Source: an uncultured Collinsella sp. (lineage in GTDB: Bacteria > Actinomycetota > Coriobacteriia > Coriobacteriales > Coriobacteriaceae). Taken from it: a DNA stretch of 5,149 bases. The DNA lies in the NCBI GenBank assembly GCA_900554455.1, contig USHT01000100.1, positions 1 through 5,149 on the forward strand, written 5' to 3'. Positions 1-5,149 of this stretch are shown here, in pieces; the stretch's first letter is position 1, and the number at the start of each line of letters is the position of its first letter. Under the pieces are notes generated by a model. The model had not been told where the DNA came from and searched no databases. It saw only the letters and a list, made by a program, of their open reading frames with translations. The translations under genes and the position numbers were made by a program.

Positions 1-290
1 GGCGCATCGATGCCTACCTGTGCGACGGCGCCGAGGGCCAGTCCATGCGCGATGCGAACGAGGGCCTGGTGCTGGGCTTGCTCGATCGTTCCGAGACGAG
101 CGGTCATGTGGGCGTGTACCGCCTGATGGCCAAGAAGGGTGCCGGCTTTGTCGCGGCGCTTGACGAGTGCATCGGCGAGATGCTCGAGGATGGCACCATC
201 GACGGCTATATCAAGCAGTATGTGGGCGCCGACTTTATGTGGAACGGCGACTATTCCGCTTCCGGCACGTCGACGGTTGCCGGAAAATAG
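1..290 (+). CDS. Polar amino acid ABC transporter substrate-binding protein, C-terminal fragment (5' end outside window)
   Basis: Only the last 95 codons are present; the first complete codon begins at base 3 and the stop is TAG at 288-290. The fragment reads like lobe 1 and the C-terminal end of a family 3 solute-binding protein (SBP_bac_3). An RIDAYLCDG segment matches the usual 'GRVDA' hinge strand. The later GAGFVAALDECIGEMLEDGTI and IKQYVG segments match the closing helices ('aln..l..l..dGt...i..kw.g'). Such proteins capture an amino acid outside the membrane and deliver it to the permease, which is encoded 33 bases downstream and supports the assignment. The tail after the last helix is Ser/Thr/Gly-rich and probably disordered. 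Ligand-contacting residues and the signal or lipoprotein peptide lie outside the window, so the substrate cannot be named. An MRDAN methionine at base 45 lies inside the gene and is not the start. Confidence 0.85.
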   Translation, partial: RIDAYLCDGAEGQSMRDANEGLVLGLLDRSETSGHVGVYRLMAKKGAGFVAALDECIGEMLEDGTIDGYIKQYVGADFMWNGDYSASGTSTVAGK

Positions 291-323
291 CGAGCCGATG
301 CGGCGCGCGCCAAGGGCATGCTG

Positions 324-971
324 ATGAAGTTTGAACTGCTAGAACCATATATACCGATGTTTATGAGCGGCCTGGTCGTGACCTGTCAGGTGACGGCCGC
401 CGCTCTGGTCATAGCGCTTGCCCTGGGCTTTCTCATTGCCGTGCTCAAGGTTTTACCCTGTCGCCCGTTGCGTGCGGTGCTCAGCTTCTACACCTCTATC
501 TTTCGCGGCGTGCCGCTTATCGTGCTGCTCTTTTTGGCGTATTTTGCGACGCCGCAACTCACGGGCTTTAAAATTTCAATGTTTGCCGCCGGTGCCATTA
601 CGCTGGGGCTCAACGGCTCAGCGACGGTGTCCGAGACGGTACGCGGTGGTATCGAGGGCGTTGACCGGGGTCAGTACGATGCCGCACGGGCCATCGGGCT
701 TCGCTATGTTCCCATGATGCGCAAGATCGTTGTTCCGCAGGCGATGCGCTCGATTGCCCCCGCCCTGGTCAACGAAGTGATCACGGTCCTCAAGAGCTCC
801 TCGCTGGTGGCAACCATCGGCCTGATGGACATGATGCGTGCTGCCCAGAGCGTGCAAGCGCTCACCTATCGGGCCTTTGAACCGTTTTTGGTGGCGGCTG
901 TGGTCTACTACGTCATTGTCATGGCGCTCACTGCCCTGGGTAATCGGCTCGAGCGTCATCTGCGCCTCTAG
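324..971 (+). CDS. Polar amino acid ABC transporter permease (HisM/GlnP family)
   Basis: This 215-residue integral membrane protein forms the translocation pore of an amino acid importer. Its length is normal for the family. The hydrophobic stretches, at roughly residues 14-42, 51-75, 84-105 and 187-210 plus a weaker one near 145-165, suggest about five membrane segments. Family signatures are an IFRGVPLIVLLF segment (about 59-70) and the cytoplasmic EAA loop that contacts the ATPase: YDAARAIGLRYVPMMRKIV followed by PQAMRSIAPALVNE (about 118-151). A KSSSLVATIGLMDMMRAAQ segment after it is also typical. Start choice: ATG at 324 sits 7 bases after AAGGG (312-316). ATG at 318 would add two residues but lies only one base from that ribosome site, so it is less likely. 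It is probably co-transcribed with the binding protein. No ATPase gene follows; it may lie upstream of the window or elsewhere. The substrate is unknown. Confidence 0.93.
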   Translation: MKFELLEPYIPMFMSGLVVTCQVTAAALVIALALGFLIAVLKVLPCRPLRAVLSFYTSIFRGVPLIVLLFLAYFATPQLTGFKISMFAAGAITLGLNGSATVSETVRGGIEGVDRGQYDAARAIGLRYVPMMRKIVVPQAMRSIAPALVNEVITVLKSSSLVATIGLMDMMRAAQSVQALTYRAFEPFLVAAVVYYVIVMALTALGNRLERHLRL

Positions 972-990
972 AACCGGTCAAGCCACCGCA

Positions 991-1005
991 AAGGCGCCTG
1001 TCCCC
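991..1005 (-). repeat. Possible REP-like fragment after the permease gene
   Basis: Read on the - strand, this stretch is GGGGACAGGCGCCTT. It shares the 8-base core GGGACAGG (997-1004 on the + strand as CCTGTCCC) with the loop of the inverted repeat at 3094-3130, in the same orientation. From memory, GGGGACAGG-type strings are common cores of dispersed extragenic repeats in several bacterial groups. Only two copies can be seen here, so the call is tentative. Confidence 0.25.
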
Positions 1006-1035
1006 ATCGTGATGGTTTGGGCATGTGTGTATCGG

Positions 1036-1073
1036 GTGGTATCTAAGTTGAGATACCACTTCTGGTATATCAG
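1036..1073. promoter_or_regulatory. Array of three TGGTAT-type half-sites upstream of glmS (candidate operator)
   Basis: A perfect 9-bp inverted repeat, GTGGTATCT (1036-1044) and AGATACCAC (1051-1059) around a 6-base centre, is followed by a third arm, TGGTAT (1063-1068). That third arm also forms an inverted repeat with the middle one (ATACCA, four bases, TGGTAT) and lies inside the imperfect palindrome CTGGTATATCAG (1062-1073). The array lies about 97-134 bases before the glmS start and just upstream of the best promoter candidates. TGGT/ACCA half-sites are typical of GntR-family operators, including NagR/DasR-type sites controlling amino-sugar genes, which would fit glmS. That link is inference; no binding protein is identified. 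If transcribed, the middle arm could pair with either neighbour but not both. Confidence 0.5.
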
Positions 1074-1080
1074 CTTGCGC

Positions 1081-1110
1081 TTGCGTGAGTACAATACTCG
1101 AACGTTATAC
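1081..1110 (+). promoter_or_regulatory. Candidate glmS promoter
   Basis: TTGCGT (1081-1086) and TTATAC (1105-1110) are separated by 18 bases and could be -35 and -10 elements, giving a leader of about 50 bases. TACAAT (1090-1095) is a better -10 hexamer but has no good -35 at normal spacing. The region is AT-richer than the flanking genes. The gap from the permease stop (about 200 bases) argues for a separate glmS promoter. The exact hexamers are uncertain. Confidence 0.35.
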
Positions 1111-1169
1111 GTCTCAGCGCCCCCTGTGCGTGGACGTCTTGCAGTCACGCGAACGAAGGGATCTATCCT

Positions 1170-3017
<1,848 letters not shown>

Positions 3018-3040
3018 TTGGTTCCGCCGTCCTAGCGACC

Positions 3041-3083
3041 AAGGCCCGGCTCCGTTGCAGCGGAGCCGGGCCTTGTTGCATTT
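3041..3083 (+). terminator. Rho-independent terminator of glmS
   Basis: A perfect 14-bp GC-rich stem, AAGGCCCGGCTCCG (3041-3054) and CGGAGCCGGGCCTT (3061-3074), encloses a 6-base loop. It is followed by a broken T-rich run (GTTGCATTT). It lies 23 bases after the glmS stop, between convergent genes, so it should end glmS transcription before it runs into the opposing gene. The stem carries AA on its 5' side, so some activity on the other strand is possible, but the T-run is too short to expect much. Confidence 0.9.
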
Positions 3084-3090
3084 GCCCAGA

Positions 3091-3130
3091 TAAAACCTGC
3101 CAAAATAAACCTGTCCCTATTTGGCAGGTT
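3091..3130 (-). terminator. Inverted repeat overlapping the gntR stop codon: probable terminator, REP-like
   Basis: AACCTGCCAAA (3094-3104) and TTTGGCAGGTT (3120-3130) form a perfect 11-bp inverted repeat around a 15-base centre. On the - strand the stem is followed by TTTTA, so it can act as a Rho-independent terminator for the GntR gene, whose TAA stop (3129-3131) lies partly inside the first arm. The centre holds a second AACCTG (3108-3113) that directly repeats the left arm, and GGGACAGG on the - strand. This internal structure is more like a REP-type dispersed element than a plain terminator. The terminator role is inferred from position and T-run. Confidence 0.6.
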
Positions 3131-3860
3131 AGCGGAGCTTGCTGGTCTCGAAGTACTCGGGGAACTGGTCCAGAACCTCGGTTTGGTTACGGAACATCAT
3201 GTGCAGGTGCTTGCTGACCAAAAAGCTCGCCTCGATGGGGTCGCGGCCGGCGATGGCGCGGCGGATTTGCTTGTGCTCGTTAACAGTCTCCTGATTGTCG
3301 AGCGTCTGCGTGGCGGCGCGCAGCCAGCGGAAGCGCTCCAGGTCGGCATTGGTCGCCTCGAGCCACGACCACACGGTACTGCGACACGCGATGCTAAAGA
3401 TCATGCGGTGCATAAGGTTGTCGCTTAAAAAGAAGCCGATGCGATCCTCCTCGGCCATGGTCTTTTCCTGCAGCGCGATGGCTCGGTCGAGCTGCTCGAT
3501 GCCTGCCGAGGTGGCACGGGCGCAGCACTCCACAATCACCTGCTTTTCCAAGTGCTCGCGAATGTAGCAGGCGCTCTCGGCAAGAGTGAGGTTGATGGGC
3601 GAGACATAGGTGCCGCTTTGGGGCACGGTACGCACCAGGCCCTCTTGCGCCAGACGCACCAGCGCCTCGCGCACAGGGGTTCGCCCCATATCAAGGTCGT
3701 CGCAAAGCTGCTTTACGCCCAGCTTTTCGCCCGGCTTGTAGTCCAGGTAGACGATTTTGCGTCGAATGGTGTGGTAGGACTGGTCCTGTAGGCTCGTTTC
3801 CTGCTCGCCGACGTGCATCGATTCTTCCATAGTGCCTCGCAACCGTTCTATCACACTCAT
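3129..3860 (-). CDS. GntR-family transcriptional regulator, FCD (FadR) subfamily
   Basis: This 243-residue DNA-binding protein is the normal size for FadR-type regulators. The N-terminal winged helix-turn-helix spans about residues 26-90: SYHTIRRKI, the KPGEKLGVKQLCDDLDMGR segment, then TPVREALVRLAQEGLV and a QSGTYVSPI wing. The all-helical FCD effector domain follows (about 95-225). A probable metal site is visible as Asp147, His151, His196 and His218, in the usual D-x3-H ... H ... H pattern, so the ligand is probably a small carboxylate or other organic acid bound through the metal. The gene diverges from the YeiH-type exporter gene at 4024 with a 163-base shared control region, making that gene and itself likely targets (inference). 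The start is uncertain: ATG at 3860 has no clear ribosome site, while in-frame ATGs at 3830 (after GAGG) and 3818 would shorten the protein by 10 or 14 residues without touching the helix-turn-helix. It ends at the inverted repeat 3094-3130. Confidence 0.95.
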   Translation of the reverse strand: MSVIERLRGTMEESMHVGEQETSLQDQSYHTIRRKIVYLDYKPGEKLGVKQLCDDLDMGRTPVREALVRLAQEGLVRTVPQSGTYVSPINLTLAESACYIREHLEKQVIVECCARATSAGIEQLDRAIALQEKTMAEEDRIGFFLSDNLMHRMIFSIACRSTVWSWLEATNADLERFRWLRAATQTLDNQETVNEHKQIRRAIAGRDPIEASFLVSKHLHMMFRNQTEVLDQFPEYFETSKLR

Positions 3861-4023
3861 ATATCAGCTGTTAATTATGACGCGAATCAGCTCTCCGCGG
3901 TGGGTAATTCGACTGTTGCCCGAGAGCTATTGCGGCATCTTGGTCTGTGTTTGCGCGGAGCTGTGCTCAATGTTGCCGTATCATAAGCCGTCGCAAACGT
4001 GAAATAGAAAGAAGGAATCCCAT
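3861..4023. promoter_or_regulatory. Divergent control region between the gntR-type gene and the YeiH-type gene
   Basis: The region must hold promoters for both directions. On the - strand, CATAAT (3874-3879) could be a -10, giving an almost leaderless mRNA if ATG 3860 is used. Alternatively TTAACA (3869-3874) and GATAGA (3847-3852), 16 bases apart and with TG one base before the latter, would place the promoter inside the annotated 5' end. On the + strand TATCAT (3979-3984) is the best -10 but lacks a good -35. Inverted repeats are AGCTCTC (3889-3895) with GAGAGCT (3922-3928), and CTCCGCG (3893-3899) with CGCGGAG (3954-3960); either could be regulatory. GAAGGA (4011-4016), 7 bases before ATG 4024, is a clear ribosome site. 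No classic TGGT-N-ACCA operator is evident. Confidence 0.5.
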
Positions 4024-5058
4024 ATGCAACTGTCGAATATCGTACGCGATCGCTGGAAGGGCGTCTTGTTCTGCCTGATCATCGCCATTCCCGCGACGTT
4101 GCTCGGCAAACAGGTTGAGGTGGTCGGCGGTCCGGTATTCGCCATCCTCTTTGGCATGGTCCTGGCGCTCGTCTTTCCCAAGAACCGTCGCGAACAGCTC
4201 GCCGCCGGTGTCACCTATACGTCTAAAAAAGTCTTGCAGTACGCGGTAATCCTGCTTGGCTTTGGCATGAACCTCTCGCAGATTCTGTCCAAAGGCGCTC
4301 AGTCGCTGCCGATTATCGTGGCGACAATCTCGACCTCGCTTGTCATCGCCTTCGTGTTCTGCCGCGTTATGAACGTGCCGGGCAAGATCGCGACGCTTGT
4401 GGGTGTGGGTTCGTCGATTTGCGGCGGTTCTGCCATCGCTGCGACCGCACCCGTCATCGATGCCGACGATCGCGAGATTGCCCAGGCTATTTCGGTCATC
4501 TTCCTGTTTAACGTTATCGCGGCGCTCGTGTTTCCGACGCTCGGCGGCATGCTCGGGCTGACCAACGAGGGCTTTGGCCTGTTTGCCGGCACCGCCATCA
4601 ATGACACCTCGTCGGTAACGGCTGCGGCGAGTGCCTGGGACAGTATGCATCCCGGCGCCAATGTGCTCGAAAGCGCCACAGTGGTCAAGCTCACCAGGAC
4701 GCTGGCCATTATTCCCATCACGTTGGCTCTCGCATGCTGGCAGATGCATCTGGCGCGCAAGGCCGGCGGCGACGCCAAAAGCACGTTCTCGCTTAAACGC
4801 GCGTTTCCCACGTTCGTGCTGTTCTTTGTGCTGGCGAGTGTAATCACCACGGTGCTTCAGCTTCCTGCATCCATTACGGCGCCTATCAAGGAGCTGTCGA
4901 AGTTCTTTATTGTGATGGCCATGGCGGCTATTGGCTTTAATACCGATATCGTCGAGCTGGTCAAAAAGGGCGGCAAGCCCATTGCATTGGGCTTTTGCTG
5001 TTGGATTGGCATTGCGTGCATGAGTTTGGGAATGCAGCACGTGCTGGGAATCTGGTAG
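4024..5058 (+). CDS. yeiH: YeiH/UPF0324 family membrane protein (putative sulfate exporter family)
   Basis: This 344-residue polytopic inner-membrane protein has about ten hydrophobic segments, beginning near residues 14-27 and 36-51 and ending near 318-338. Family hallmarks are GVGSSICGGSAIAATAPVI (127-145), GTAINDTSSVTAAA (189-202), VKLTRTLAIIPI (221-232) and the late AAIGFNTD (301-308). The length is typical of the family. Members are annotated as putative sulfate exporters (PSE family), and some are linked to sulfite or sulfonate metabolism, but transport has rarely been measured and the substrate here is unknown; the symbol denotes family membership only. The start at 4024 has GAAGGA 7 bases upstream. 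It is divergent from the FCD-type GntR regulator, which probably controls it. No sulfonate or sulfur-metabolism gene lies in the window to sharpen the guess. The gene appears intact with base usage like its neighbours. Confidence 0.94.
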   Translation: MQLSNIVRDRWKGVLFCLIIAIPATLLGKQVEVVGGPVFAILFGMVLALVFPKNRREQLAAGVTYTSKKVLQYAVILLGFGMNLSQILSKGAQSLPIIVATISTSLVIAFVFCRVMNVPGKIATLVGVGSSICGGSAIAATAPVIDADDREIAQAISVIFLFNVIAALVFPTLGGMLGLTNEGFGLFAGTAINDTSSVTAAASAWDSMHPGANVLESATVVKLTRTLAIIPITLALACWQMHLARKAGGDAKSTFSLKRAFPTFVLFFVLASVITTVLQLPASITAPIKELSKFFIVMAMAAIGFNTDIVELVKKGGKPIALGFCCWIGIACMSLGMQHVLGIW

Positions 5059-5073
5059 AGAAGTAGCTTATTT

Positions 5074-5087
5074 GCGTGCTGCGTGCT
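5074..5087 (+). repeat. Tandem 7-bp repeat downstream of the YeiH-type gene
   Basis: GCGTGCT occurs twice head to tail, followed by GGTGCGCGC. It is only two units long and lies in the non-coding tail after the stop codon. It has no evident function and may be chance or slippage. Confidence 0.4.
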
Positions 5088-5122
5088 GGTGCGCGCATGT
5101 CCGCGGTGGAGCGATAGGAGCT

Positions 5123-5149
5123 CTTGCGGGTATGGCTTGTCCGCAGGTT
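5123..5149 (+). terminator. Possible terminator hairpin, cut by the window end
   Basis: CTTGCGG (5123-5129) can pair with CCGCAGG (5141-5147) to give seven pairs including one G-T wobble, with an 11-base loop. The two bases after the stem are TT, where the window stops, so a T-run cannot be confirmed. It would lie 64 bases after the YeiH-type stop. The rest of 5059-5149 shows no coding potential that I can support. Confidence 0.3.

Noticed and set aside
302..311. Perfect 10-base palindrome GGCGCGCGCC between the binding-protein and permease genes
   Set aside because: It has no loop for a hairpin of useful size, lies in GC-rich DNA just before the ribosome site, and alternating GC strings like this arise readily by chance.
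645..655. Another TGGTATC string like the half-sites upstream of glmS
   Set aside because: It lies inside the permease coding sequence (a Gly-Gly-Ile-Glu segment) as a single arm with no partner, so it is explained by codons.
1004..1015. Hairpin CCAT-CGTG-ATGG as the terminator of the permease operon
   Set aside because: The stem is only 4 bp with a 4-base loop and is followed by just three T residues; too weak to call.
1000..1169. glmS ribozyme/riboswitch
   Set aside because: The leader has an AGCGCC string near 1116 but none of the other conserved core segments of the ribozyme, and there is too little room downstream of it for the fold of about 150-170 bases.
3967..5040. A 357-codon open frame on the - strand opposite the YeiH-type gene
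   Set aside because: The translation is Arg/His/Asp/Gln-rich with no domain and mirrors the hydrophobic codons of the real membrane protein on the other strand.

Overview
The window is ordinary chromosomal DNA from a moderately GC-rich bacterium. I infer a member of the Coriobacteriia (Actinomycetota), with a Collinsella-like gut species as the best guess. This rests on general impression: GC-rich third codon positions, AAGG-type ribosome binding sites, compact spacing, and the mix of a polar amino acid ABC transporter, glmS and a YeiH-family exporter. No 16S or other marker is present, so the assignment is not proven.

Layout, left to right. (1) Positions 1-971 hold the 3' end of a polar amino acid ABC transporter operon on the + strand: the C-terminus of the extracellular binding protein, then the complete membrane permease. 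No ATPase gene follows. (2) Positions 972-1169 are a regulatory gap containing a perfect 9-bp inverted repeat and a third related half-site (three TGGTAT-type arms in all), upstream of possible promoter hexamers and a good ribosome binding site. (3) Positions 1170-3017 are glmS, glucosamine-6-phosphate synthase, complete with all catalytic residues recognisable. (4) Positions 3018-3128 separate two convergent genes. They hold a strong 14-bp-stem terminator for glmS, then a second inverted repeat that probably terminates the opposing gene and resembles a REP-type dispersed repeat. (5) Positions 3129-3860 (- strand) encode a GntR-family, FCD-type transcription factor with an apparently intact metal site. 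(6) Positions 3861-4023 are the shared divergent control region. (7) Positions 4024-5058 (+ strand) encode a YeiH/UPF0324 (putative sulfate exporter family) membrane protein. (8) Positions 5059-5149 are non-coding, with a possible terminator cut by the window edge.

Functionally these are three unrelated units: amino acid uptake, entry into amino-sugar and cell-wall synthesis (glmS), and a probable regulator/exporter pair in which the divergent GntR protein is the obvious candidate to control the YeiH-type exporter. I found no phage genes, transposase, CRISPR array, tRNA or rRNA, and no convincing undescribed multi-gene system. The points most worth a second look are non-coding: the half-site array ahead of glmS and the REP-like repeat overlapping the gntR stop codon.
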